From Setophaga petechia (lineage: Eukaryota; Chordata; Aves; Passeriformes; Parulidae): a DNA stretch of 64,000 bases. The stretch spans positions 41,973,291-42,037,290 of the forward strand of contig JANCRA010000003.1 of the NCBI GenBank assembly GCA_024362935.1, in the 5' to 3' direction. Below are positions 1 through 11,283 of the stretch, piece by piece. The first letter of the stretch is position 1. Every line of letters starts with the position of its first letter. Under the pieces are notes generated by a model. It did no database searches. It was given only the letters and a program-made list of their open reading frames with translations, and had not been told where the DNA came from. A program made the translations under genes and the position numbers.

Positions 1-380
1 GTGGAGGAGTGCAAAGATGGTAAGGGTCTGGAGCATCTCTCCTATGAGGAATGGATGAGGGAGCTGGGCCAGATCACTCTTGAGAAGAGATGACTGAGTG
101 GGGACTTCATCAATGTCTGTAAATATCTGAAGGGAGGGTGTTAAGAGAATGCAACCAGGCTCTTCTCAGTGGTGCCAAGCAATGGGCAGAAACTGATGCA
201 TTGGAAGTTCCACCTGAATATGAGGAAGAACTTCTTTACTGTGCAGGTGACTGAGCACTGGAACAGACTGCCCAGAGAGGTTGAGGAGTCTTCTTCCCTG
301 GAGATACTCCAGACCCATCTGAACACAATCCTGTGCCAAACAAACCTGGGCTGACCCTGGTTGAGCAGGGAGGTTGGACC
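1..380 (+). mobile_element. CR1 LINE, 3' end, cut by left window edge
   Basis: This is the 3' portion of a CR1 non-LTR retrotransposon, the dominant repeat of bird genomes. It reads in the usual CR1 order: a 'ctggagcatctctcctatga' block, then 'gaggaagaacttctttact', then the NRLPREVEESSSLEIL stretch of the ORF2 C-terminus in the frame ending near 354. It then runs to 'gagcagggaggttggacc' near 380. The usual final tail ('ccttccaacctcaaccattctgtgat') is missing, so the copy is truncated or diverged at its very end. The start lies outside the window. ORF2 is broken upstream, so the copy is inactive. Family assignment is secure; subfamily was not determined. Confidence 0.93.
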
Positions 381-1406
381 TGTCGTGCAGGTGACTTTGG
401 GATGTGGATGTTCAGGTGACTGGAGCTGTGTTTAATCGCCACAGGGCAGTGTTACTCTGTGGATGTACTGTGGGTTTCAGAGGGCCTGGTACAGGGGGTG
501 GTAGGAGCTGGAAGGAAGATGTTCATCATTGCAGATAGCCAGCTTTTGTCCCACAGACTGGCTGCTGCTAGTGTGATGGTAGAGGAGTTGCAAGCTTTTG
601 AAAACAGTTTCAAAAACTGGCCTTGATTTTGGTTGTTTAGTTATTTATTATAAAACCAGTAATAAATTAGATATGCTAGTTGCCTCATGATTGTTACTCT
701 TGAGATACTTTGCCTCTTTATTCTTAAAAAAGACCTTGCTCAGAGACCCATCCCTGAAATCCATCCCTCAGTCACAGAGATCCATCCATTCCTCAAGTAT
801 TGGAGCACTGTGGTCACTTAGGTGATGTGCTTCTTGGACCATCCTGATGGTGTAACCATTGTGCTGCTGGGAGATTTGGAGAGTTCAAAGGTGAAATGTG
901 CAGTCCCTATGCATTTGTCTGCATGGTTGCTTTGACAGCTCTGCTGTACACCAACACCACAGCAAGCCTCTCTGCCCCTTGCAGACCTTGTGAGAAATGA
1001 AGCTGAAGTCCCAGTTGGTGAGTGATTAGCTCTGGTCTCTCTTGCAAGGAGACTGTCAGTTCCAGCCTAGCACTCATGAACTCTTCCCACATCCATTGAT
1101 GTTTTTGTGATGGGCTGTCATCCATACATTTCATGTTTGGAACAAGCGGTACTAACTCTGCTCTTGGGTGGTGTTTTAGGTGACATGGAAATAAGTGCAT
1201 GTTCTCCAAGTGTAATTTTGTCAGCACTCTGCCTGAGAAATGACCTGAAGCTTTTAGCAGAGACATAGGGAGCTCAGGAAAGAGATTCAGTGGTTGAATA
1301 GTTGAGCCCCACTCAAATGGTGGGTTAAGGAAAGAGACAAATAGGAGAGGAGAAAAGAGATTGGTAAAATGCCAAAGATGGCACTTGGGTTCTTGGGCTT
1401 AGATGT
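381..1406. other. Unique non-coding DNA
   Basis: No gene or recognisable repeat is seen here. It is ordinary AT/GC-mixed sequence. Open frames of up to 119 codons (reverse strand, 907-1266) show no domain, no signal peptide and no splice context that would favour coding. Confidence 0.6.
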
Positions 1407-1504
1407 GAGATTAAAGGTGTGTGTGAAGGAAGGCAAAAGCTCACTGTGAAATATGGAGATTGAGGGTGTGTGTGAAGGAAGGCAAAATCTCAGTGTGGAA
1501 TATG
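1407..1504. repeat. Tandem duplication, 49-bp period, two copies
   Basis: Copy one (1407-1455) and copy two (1456-1504) both run from 'gagatt' through 'gtgtgtgtgaaggaaggcaa' to 'atatg', with a handful of substitutions. This is a simple local duplication; the gtgtgtgtg core may have seeded slippage. No function is inferred. Confidence 0.85.
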
Positions 1505-2037
1505 GCAGAAGGAGACTGCTCACCTGGGAGTGAGAGTGCTCACTGTGAGGAGTGCACAAATAGGAAGATTTGAAACAGGCCATGGTGGGAAGAAATGGAA
1601 AGATGGTGTGAGTCAGAGGCAGGGACAGCCAAATTCAGCACCACTTTTAAGTAGAGGAAACTCCGCTGACATCTTATAGCTTCAGGCAAGGACCAGCAAA
1701 AACATCTGGGCTGGATCTTGAGCAGTGTAAATCTGCTTGGGGGCCACTGCCTTCAGTGGTGCGCACTGATCTATGCACATGAAAGCATTGGGCCTCTGCT
1801 TGCCTTCCTGCCTTCAGACCTGCCTGCTTTTTGGGTCCTGCAGAGCTCTCTGGCTGAATTTGTGGGTGTCAATGCAGGGGGTTTCCTGATAAATGAGAAA
1901 AACGCTGTCCTTCTATCCCGCTTCATCTGCCTGGGATTTCCAACAGAAAGGCACTGACTAATTCCATCTGGCAGGCTGACCATGCTTCAAAGACTGCAAA
2001 TCCCGAGACTTTTAACTTACAAACAAAACCATGCATT
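1505..2037. other. Unique non-coding DNA
   Basis: Nothing specific is seen. Overlapping open frames on opposite strands around 1718-1983 have no recognisable protein features. Confidence 0.55.
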
Positions 2038-2078
2038 AAAAAAAAAAAAAAAAAAAGAAAAAAGAAAAAAAAAGAGAG
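2038..2078. repeat. Poly-A / A-rich tract
   Basis: A run of 19 A residues (2038-2056) continues as A-rich sequence with isolated G residues to about 2078. It could be a degraded retroposon tail or simple slippage. No element body is recognisable upstream. Confidence 0.85.
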
Positions 2079-2241
2079 CTCTCCCCAGGGATAGTCTCTG
2101 CAAAATCCAAAACAAGGTCTCAGTGCCTGCCCTGGTGCTCTGGCTGACGCCAGTGTTTTTTCTGTCCCTTTTAAAACCAAGCTGGAGTGTTCCCGACTCC
2201 TCCGTTTGACACCTCTGGCTCCCTTATTCCCTTCGGTGAGT

Positions 2242-2266
2242 GGGGTGGGGGGCGGGGGGGAGGAGG
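2242..2266 (+). other. G-quadruplex-type motif
   Basis: Runs of four, six and seven G separated by single bases, followed by GG-A-GG, allow four G3 tracts with short loops. It is the clearest plus-strand quadruplex motif in the window. It is flanked by CT-rich DNA upstream and purine-rich DNA downstream. Confidence 0.7.
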
Positions 2267-5200
2267 CTGGAAGGGAAAGGCCAGAGCAGAGGAGGAAAGA
2301 AATGCCTGGTATTGATCCACCAAGGCTGGCCAGACTGCAAGAAATTCCGGTTTGTGAAAAATGTTGCGGTTTAGAGCATTTGTTTTTGTTCCACAGTGGG
2401 ATGAAACCAAGACTTTCTGGAAGGAGGGAGGAGCGGGGGGAGAAGAAAAATGACCTTTTTTTTTTTTTGGTGGTTGTTGTTCAGGAGGAGCAGCCTCCCT
2501 GCAGTACAGATGCCCACACTGTGTGGCTGGGGAGTCCTCTCCCGACAGCCTCTTGTTTGCAGCTTGTGACCCTCTAGTAGGGTAGTGCAGGGATTGGGAT
2601 TAAGCCCCTGCAGGAATGGATAGAGACCTCCTTCTGTCTCCAGCTCATTGCGTGCTCTGGATAGAGCAGAATCAAGGGGTGACCTTCAGGACAGTGACCT
2701 CCTCTGTGACAGTCATGGTGGAGCTTGGCTACAAAGCTGCGTGACATCCCCTGCTTTGTGACACTTCTACCCTCGCTGAGTTTTTATCCACTCAACTGGG
2801 CAAGTTTCCCAGCTGGTGTAGGGAGCAAGCTGCACAGTTTCTGGAGGATGAAGAGGGTCCCTGACTTCAGCAATGTGAAGTAGGGAGGCTCTGACCCAGA
2901 GTTCATACAGAGGGGAGTTTGGAGTGATTACCAAAAAGCCCAACACCTTAAAGATGTTGCTCTTCCCTTTTAAAATGAGTGTGTTGGCCTTTCCCACAGC
3001 CCCCTTGTCCTGCATAATGAAAATTCCTTTCAGGGAAGTGCAGAAGAACAAATTAACCAGAGCAGATCTGGGAGAGAGGAAGGCTTGAAGATGTCAAAAA
3101 GTAGGGCATAGACACAGCATGTGGCTCTTTTGCTTCCAGAAAACTCTAAGAGCAGGGTGAAGGGTTATCTGGGCTTACCTTTAGCTAAGGAACCAGTGCC
3201 TTGAGCAAGGCAAGGGGTGATCTAGCCTTTTTGCATCTCTCCCAAATCCAGGGAGAAAATTGGCCAGCAGAGCTGGGAAGAAGATGGACAGTGATGCCCT
3301 TGAGGGTACCATGAAAGCTATAATCTGGGAACAACCTCTTGGTGGCTCGGTGGGGTGTTGGTCAGGTCCCACCATGTGTGCCTGATGTGCCTCCCAGGCA
3401 CAGCCTGTGAAAGCTTGCTGCTAGTCTGAAGAACAACTGTGGCATTCCGGTGATTCCCACCCTATCCCCACACACCCGCACCTTGCCACCGGTTGTTGAG
3501 ACAGGAAGGGAAGTTATCCCATGCTTGCAGCTGGCAGCCCTTGGGAAATACCCTGTCTGTCTTCTGGGAGGTAAAATCCCTTTTCTGAATGTTAGTCAGC
3601 AAACTATGCAGGGGAAAAGAAGGAGAGAGAAAGAAGTGTCTGCTGTGAGTCAGAAAGAGGGTTCCTCCTGAGGCTGTGGGATTACAGGGAGGGTGGGGTG
3701 AGGCTGAAAAGCGTGGCTGCTATAAGCAGACCTACATTCCACCAAGCCACAAGCATGAGGTATTGGAGCTCACAGGCCCAGAAACACAGTGGGATCTTCA
3801 TTAGTTCTTTCCAAGACAGGAGGGCTTGCAATAAAACCTGAAGTGTCTGGTAATTTGATTGTCAAAGGCCACATCTTCCAAGACAAATGCTTTGGACCAG
3901 CTACAGAGTGCATAGCCAAGGTTGCTAGGGGAAGGCTGCTAAAAACACAGGTCTATTCCTCCAAAAGGGATTTCTTGGCAAGGGTTATATCCAAAGCTTT
4001 TTCACTAGTGCAAGATTGTCACGTTGGCAGGTGTTCCCCTCTCCCTGGCATCTCCTGCTTTCTCCCAACACAGCTCTCTGGACTTTTACCCACGCACCTG
4101 TTGTCTTGCTCTGTTATTGTAAAGCAGAAGTGTTTCAAATCTGCCATGAGCCAGCATCTAAGGATTTCCCAGCTCTCTACCTTCCCCTGTAATGTTGTTG
4201 AGTGTCCGTTCTTGTAGAGGACACCTTCCTACTGAAGGGGACCAATAGTGGGTCTAAGAAGAGCTAAGAAGGCTGGTAGCTGAGTCTTGGCTGCCAGAGC
4301 AGCTCGTAGGCAGCTGCTGTTGAAGGTCAGGGCTGTCCTGCCTTGGCAAGGCACGTGTAAAGCTGTCTGATATTGTCTGGTGACATCCAGAATCAGCATG
4401 TTGTGCACTTTCCATTTCCTACTGGTAACAAGGGGTGGATACCCAGTGAAGACATGGATAGGACTCACCACTGTGGCTGGGTGTTTTTCTGGGTTTGTAC
4501 CTGGTGCCATCTCAATGCACAGAAAGGCAGCAAAGAGGGCTCTTTCTTGCTCTTTGTCTCTTTTGAATTGATTCTAGGTTTAGGTTTCCCATAGCTACTC
4601 CTGGCTAATGCTCGTGTTGCCAGTGGGCCACAGTGCTGCAGAGGAAGGCCAAGTATCTGGCAAAGCCATTGCCAACAGAAAGGTTAAGGCTAGAACTCCA
4701 CGCCTGGTGAAGCTGAAGGCAGGGGTGGGCCTGCAGTGTTGCATTTTCTTACTTACTGTACTGAACTAGCTCAGAAGGGAGTAAGGAGGAATGTTGTTTC
4801 CTGGGTCCTAAAAGATAGTAATCTTTTAGTTTTATATAAGAAACAAAATTCACTCTTTCCCCTACGCTGAAATATGCAGATGTGCTGTGCACCTCTACAG
4901 GCTGTGTTGGAAGGAATCTCTGTGCTCTGTTTTAAATATTTGACAACCCCCTCATTAATTGTTGGAAAGACTGCCTGATAATTTGGTGGAGTCTGGAGCC
5001 TGCAGAATGTTACTGTGAGTGATATGTATCTGTATATCCTATAGCTCTGGAAGAACTGTTGAATGCTGTGAAGCTCTTGGCTTTGGAAAATCGCTTTTCA
5101 GGCACATTTTTTCCTGTAACTGAATTCCAAGTTTTTTAGCAACTCTGCCTCCCCTTTCTCTTCCTCATCCCCCTCTCAAAACGGACATTTAAAGGAAGAT

Positions 5201-7388
5201 ACAACCATCTTCACACCATCTTCTCTCTGAAGGGAAACGGAGGTGACATTGAAGAAGAATTGTAAATCAAAGCAAGGGAGAGTTGTCTCCTTGTGTCCTA
5301 CCTGAGGTGCAAATAGGACTGATATATCTTGGAAAGTTGTTCCACACTCATTATAAGACCCTGTACTCATTTACTCATGATTTTGCCAATCTCAAGCTGT
5401 TCTCACTGTCACTTACAGTGCCACACATGTGACTCAGGATAGATTTTTCTTGGGATGGTGTAATCTGAAATAGTTTGCTCATTTCCAGGAACAAGATGAG
5501 GAGAAAATTCCATTATTTTTCCTTTTGTGTTTGAAGAAAGACAAAATGCAAGTTTTTTTTGGTTTTTCTTTTTTTGTTACTTCACCGAGGCAGCTTATTT
5601 CTTCTTTCTGAATGAGTCTGAGATGTCATTGAGGGATCACTAGGAGGTAGAACTCAACTTTTTTTTAGTGCTGGTTGTTTATTAGGCATTCATTCCACCT
5701 AATTTATCTGAACTAAGCTTTCTCCATCCTCTGTGGAGAAAGATGAGGGTGTTCAATCAGCCAGTGTGAAAAGAGGTACCTAATAGTAGTGAAATGAATT
5801 GCATCCTGGGGTTCATGACAGAGGTAGTTTAGAAAAATTGATTAAAACAGACTCCTCATTTTTAGACAGATGAGTTCAACCCTCTGAGCCTGAGGAAGAG
5901 CCTGCTGTTTTTCCTATGAAAAGCTGATTGCTTTCAGCTGTGTTATATGTTTTGGAGAAGAGAAAACCAAAAATATATCTTAGTCTGCTCATGGTGGTGA
6001 GAGTCTGGTAAATGCTTTGATGAGTCCACTTGAATAGTGCATTGCTGTGGCACTTATCCCAAAAGCAAGAGAGTGCATTTCATCCCTGACCCTTCCTAAT
6101 GACTCTCATGGCACCATGATTCTAGGGAGGTGGTGAAAAAGCTGCCTGTCTTTCCTGCAGTCTTGGTGGCTTCATTTCTGGTGGTGCCCAGGAGGCAGGG
6201 AGGAGGTGTGCAAACTTCAAATGCAGAGGGACTGCTGGGAGCTGAATGTGGGGGAGAAGGCAGCAAAGGGAGCAGCTGGACACAGCAAATGTGGCAAGGG
6301 GAAGACGAGGGGGGAAGTGAAGACCAGCAGGAGGCCTGAGACTTGAAATGCTACTGAAAGGCAGAAGGGAAGAGGAGACTGATACCGGGAAAGGAACTGT
6401 ACAGATGGAAAGTGAGATGGGAATTGCACATGTGAGAAGGGAAGGCAACTGAGGCTGTTGATGGGGCAAGGAATTTCAGGATGGTAAGCAGAGGTTCAAA
6501 ATTCAAGAAAGATCAAGTCCTAGAGGATGAGAAATTAAGTTGTGGAGGCAACTGAACAGAATAAGGAGGACAAAGGCTGTGGCAGATAGGCAGAAAAATT
6601 CATACTTGAATGGGCACCAGGGAAGAATGACTGGGGGTGTCCTGTAGAAAACACTGGCTGTTTCACAACCATGTTCAGGGGAACCAGTTACTGCTATGTG
6701 AATAGCCTGGATTTTGGCACTTATGGGCCTTCTAGCTCTTGGGATATAATGTTCTTTGTGGATATAGTACTGTATAGACTGAATATATCTTTTAATCTGG
6801 ATTTTTCTCTCTGCTCTATTTCTTGTGCTAACCTTTCCTTGTTGTTTTTCTCTACTGCTTTTTCTAACCTTTCAGAGCAAATTTTGAGCCCAAGAAGGTT
6901 TATGCTGAACTCTCAAACATATGCTGTTCAAATAGTGTGGAATATTGATTGAAGCATGCTCATCTTTCACTAACTGGAGTAAAGGTATGTATGAAAATGA
7001 TTTCCAGTAAAAATATCCTTGAAAGTCTCAGGAAGAGCCTGTCACCTCTTCACTAGGACACTGTCATTCCTTTCGTGCTGATAGCCCTGTGTTGGGTGTC
7101 AACATTGTGCCTGTATCTTCATCTCAATGATTATCAAGCAAATGGTTAAAATCAAGGGGTTTTTAAGAGCAGAAACCTGCCCCTGATCATCCAGCTCAAT
7201 GAGACCAAGTGCAGCCTGTAACAAGGTCCAAGGTACAGCTTGATTTTAAACATCTGCTGAAGTGCTTTTGTACTTTGAGTTGCTGGGGAAAAGTTACTGG
7301 TATTCCTGGGTGGCAATCTGTAATTCACACCCTTGCAAGGGGTCAGCAGAAATGGGCAGCATGCTTCTCCTGGCCTGGGAGCCTGTGG
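2267..7388. other. Unique non-coding DNA
   Basis: About 5 kb without a supportable gene or element. A 13-T run lies at 2456-2468, just after a purine-rich patch (2410-2450). A purine-rich stretch at roughly 6290-6620 gives long reverse-strand frames rich in Pro, Ser and Leu, which are composition artefacts. AT-rich patches occur at 4800-4990 and 5500-5700. Nothing points to an exon. Confidence 0.55.
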
Positions 7389-7760
7389 CTCGGTCTTGGT
7401 GTCTGCCTGGCCGTGCGTTTTGAGCCCCGTTCGATATTGCGTGTGCTTCCTGGACAATCCCGCCTTCTTACGCATTTGCTGTTCCCTGACCCGCTGGCAG
7501 AGCCGCTTGCCCCCATTATTCATCCTGACACACTCTGCAATGCACAGAGCCAGCCTGCGGCATCCAGCCTGCAAATTTCCCCAAGGCTGCAGAAGGGGGA
7601 AAAAAAAATAAAAATAACCTGCAAGCATAAGGATATGCGCGCAAACACGCTTTTCATGTGTTTTCACACACTATCTGCGCACGCAGACATTTATGCCTGC
7701 TCATCTGCACACACATATGCATTTTTTGGATACTTGTATCCCACCGGATGAAAACCGGAG
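7389..7760. promoter_or_regulatory. CpG-retaining pocket, candidate conserved regulatory element
   Basis: CpG dinucleotides are scattered through these 370 bases (roughly 19 by eye), while the flanks have almost none. Examples are the clusters around 7412-7440, 7463-7505, 7637-7650 and 7676-7684. CpG retention in otherwise depleted DNA suggests either a constrained element or a lightly methylated one. A homeodomain-like ATTATTCAT lies at 7516-7524, and ATGCGC and TGCGCGC sites lie near 7635. A 180-codon plus-strand frame spans the block (7209-7751), but it has no recognisable domain and overlaps a 171-codon reverse frame, so I do not call it a gene. Regulatory status is inference. Confidence 0.35.
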
Positions 7761-7845
7761 AGTGGAAAATGTGTTGATAAACATAAGGGAGCTCTTCAGG
7801 GCATTTGATTTGAAGCTGCATCTTGTAGCTGCTTTCCAGTATTAG

Positions 7846-7970
7846 GATAAGATAGGGAGAGGAAAGAGGGAAGGGAAAGCAAGAGGGTGAGTGTAAAAGG
7901 AATAGAGTAGAGGGAAAAGAGCAGGGGTGGAGAGAAAAAAGGTGGGGGTGAGAAAGGAAAAGGAAAAGTA
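7846..7970 (+). repeat. Polypurine tract
   Basis: About 125 bases are overwhelmingly A and G on the plus strand, in irregular gagg/aagg/aaaa units with only scattered T and C. This is low-complexity DNA with potential for triplex (H-DNA) formation. The Pro/Ser/Phe-rich reverse-strand frames here arise from composition. Confidence 0.8.
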
Positions 7971-10900
7971 CAGATAGCAATGCTGCCAGTGTTTGTATAC
8001 CTTAAGATCTGAAAGGTCCAAAAGTTCCTGACCTATATTCCCTGTTGCAGAAGTGTAGTACAATAACACAATGGTTTGTTTAAAACATGGAAACTTGACT
8101 TCATTCTTATGTTTCAGAGAAAGATTTCGCAATGGTGCTGAGGAGAGAAACCAAAAAGATTTAGCTGTTCCCCTTTACAATCTCCCTCCCTCTGCCTTTT
8201 GGTGTGCTTGAAATCAAACCCACTTGCTTCTGAAATATTGTAGCATTGCTGTTTTGATGGAGCTAGGCTTGAATTAAAACTTTAAAAGAAAATCAACCTC
8301 AAATCCACTGGGAGAGGATGCTGGTATTTATTATAAAGTGGGTTTATAGACTGAATGGTTTGACGTCTCATATACAGTCTGGTGGAAGCACATGCTGCGG
8401 AGCAGTCTGCAAGGGGACAGCTATCACATGGTGCTCTGACTCATTCAGATGGATTTTGGTTTCTCTTTGCTGCCTTTTTTTTTTACATTTCTTTCATTTA
8501 ATTTGTAAGGGACAGAGTCAAGTGCTCAATTGCAGGGTCTGGTGCAGTAATGGAGTAAACAGTATTGTGGACATGTTGGCAAAATCTCAATTTGACTTGG
8601 CTTTGCTGGTCTCCAAAGAGTTATATTATTGGTTATTTATGAGTATGGAGATGACCTTTGGGCAGTGGGGAAAATGTTTATGAATCTAAAAGGCTTTGCA
8701 AACTCTAGCACAAAAGCTTTTTTTGTCCAAAACAATGTGAACTGTGACTTCTTCATCATTCAGCCTTGTTTGTTCTCTTCTATTAAAAGTCTTTAGTCAT
8801 CCATTTGCACTGTAGAATCAAACCATGTAGTGCAGGTGAGCAGTCACATGCCCTGAATAGCAAAAAGTAAAATTCCAAGTGAAAAAGGCATGTGAGTAGC
8901 TCCAAGAGAGTAGCTGGGTTTGTTCAATGGGCTGGTGAAGGCTGGGTTATGCAAAGAAGTCAAAGGGAGTTAGGTGATGCTGACCCATTATAGTTGTGGA
9001 CTTCCTAACCTGCAGGGATATAGTTTTGTTGAATTTGTAGATTTAGTTGGGCAGAATTAGGATCTGTTTGTTCACAGTCTGTAAGTGTAAGAAAAAGCCC
9101 AACCAGTGGCTGAATTTCCCATAAGTCCTGCTGATAATAACTTCTGCAGTTCTGCTCTCTGAATCAAACTTTGGCTTGCCCATTTTTTTTTTGCATGTCA
9201 TGTCAGGAAGTTGAAAATAGATGTGGAACATCCACCTCATTCACTTCCTTTTGAAAGTCATCAAGGTTGTTTTCCACTCTTCATTTTGTCAATGTTTTTT
9301 ACTTTTCTGTTGCGAATGCCACAGCATTATTTGAGTGCTGTTCCAGGGTCAGGATTTGCAGCTAAAAAAAGGGCTCTCAAGAAACAATTAGTGCATCCTA
9401 CTTGCAAAAAGTCTGATTCGTTTTTACATGCTTTGTGAATATGCTGTCTTTGCCCTTTGTATTGAAGACCAAAGTATGCCACACTGGGGATTTTTAGTGT
9501 TTAGTGTTTTGCTCCCCCTGAAGAAAGCCAAGAAATGCTAGCTATTGAACTTCCTTGCACCTGGCTTCAGTTCTCAGAATAAATCAGAGCAGCCTAAAGC
9601 TTATTATAAATTACTCCTGGTTACTGGTGACTCCTGGAGAGTCAGACACAGATCAAAGAGAAATAGAAAAACAGTTCAGCCACAGCTTCTTTTCTTTTCT
9701 GTGGCTGAACCAAGTTTAGGTATCACAGTAACTCTATGTTTTGTTGGTTTCTATTTTTTGGGAGGATCCTTGACCTATGGAGTAAGACAGCATTTGTCAG
9801 TGTCTGCTTTGTGCTGTCTTGTATCTAATTTTCTGAAACACTTGTCTCTAAATTTCTGAAAATGGACTGCAAAGTTTAGGCAGGGCCTAATCCTGTTTAA
9901 GGTACATGGGTGTCCTGTTTGTGGCCAGGGTTAGCAATCTTATCCAGGGCAGAGTGGATTTTATGCTCATTGTACCAGTATAAGGCTGGAAAATTTGTGG
10001 AGCTGTCTGGTAGGACAGGAGTAGCAGTGAGAGCAGAGTCCATCTTGATTTCTCCTGTTATCTGTGGTGCCATTGCAATGTTGAGAGGAAATAAGGCACA
10101 CCCAAAAATACTAAGAGGATGTATGCAGTGTGCATAATCTTATCATGCATGATGTGTCTTGGAATAGCAGAAGGAGAGATACCCTTTGGGTGAACATGTC
10201 AACTTCATTGTTCTGATGTGTGTCCCTAAGTATTCCTCTTCAAAACCTTGTCCCAAATGCCTTCCCCTCCTAGATAGCTGTGGCTGTATGATTAGGGCAA
10301 CCTGTGACCTGCTGTCAGAAAGATGTAAAAAAATTTATTGGGAAGGAAACTAGCAACAAGGGTTGTCAATTCTGGGGCAATCTTCCTGTGTTTGATGTTT
10401 TTTCTTCTCCAAAGACCAAGTTACTGGGGTCAAAGGATTTATATGAGATCTGTACGTTTGAGTTCAGGAAAAAAAGCAACCAAACCGCGCCTTTTATACG
10501 CGCAGAGTTTGATGGCATAAATCTTAAAACCTCAGAAAAACAGATGGCAAAGAAAGGAAGGTCTGTCTTTTGGGTTTTTAAATAATAAAGGGCTTGTGAT
10601 TATTTAAAGCTGGTCTCTGTGTTTTGAACGTGTCTTGTGACATTTGGATGGGTGGAACTTGCAATGCTGACTGGGCACCTATAAAATACCTAGATTGCTC
10701 CCTAGAAGAACATGCCTTGCTATAGGCAGTATAATAAAATCTGGGGTGTAACCCTCACCTGTGTTTCAAAGCTAGATTAAAAAACCTCTCATATGTTCAG
10801 TCATGCTTTCCATGAGGGAGTCTCACTGTAAAGCCATTCGAGCATTGGGATGGCTTGTTTTCCCTCTCTTTTAGCAAACCATCCACTGACTTCAAGCTCT

Positions 10901-11199
10901 GAGAACCAGAGCAAGGAAAATCAAACAGGGAGATGAAAGAGTGGGAAGAGACTCTGTTTTTGCCTGCTTGCAGCAGAGGGTGTTCACTGCAGAGGGTGTG
11001 ACAGCCCTTTGCAGTGGTCCTTGGGGCTTGTCCCACGGGAGGAGAGATGGCTTGCTGGATGGAGTGCTTTGATCTGCTCCTGAGCACTGAAATATGCTTC
11101 CTGATGAGGAAGGGGAGAGAAGCTGGAAAGGATTGGAGGGAAAGGAAAGATGTGACAATTTCTCAGGGTTGCTTGGGCTCCCCACAGTCTCTGCAGTTG
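7971..11199. other. Unique non-coding DNA
   Basis: No gene or known element is recognised. There is a short T run near 8477-8485 and a few AT-rich patches. Open frames of up to 121 codons (8318-8683) carry no family motifs. Confidence 0.55.
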
Positions 11200-11283
11200 G
11201 GCTGCCTAGACCTTCCTCCCTGAGCCTTCAGCTGGCCATGTGGCTGCCCAGGCCTTTCCTCCCTTAGCCTTCAGCTGGCCATG
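11200..11283. repeat. Tandem duplication, about 42-bp unit, two copies
   Basis: Units at 11200-11240 and 11242-11283 each start 'ggctgcc' and end with 'agccttcagctggccatg'. They differ by a few substitutions and one base of length. Confidence 0.85.

Noticed and set aside
7152..7751. 180-codon plus frame and 171-codon reverse frame over the same bases
   Set aside because: Opposite-strand overlap and lack of any recognisable motif indicate GC-driven open frames rather than exons.
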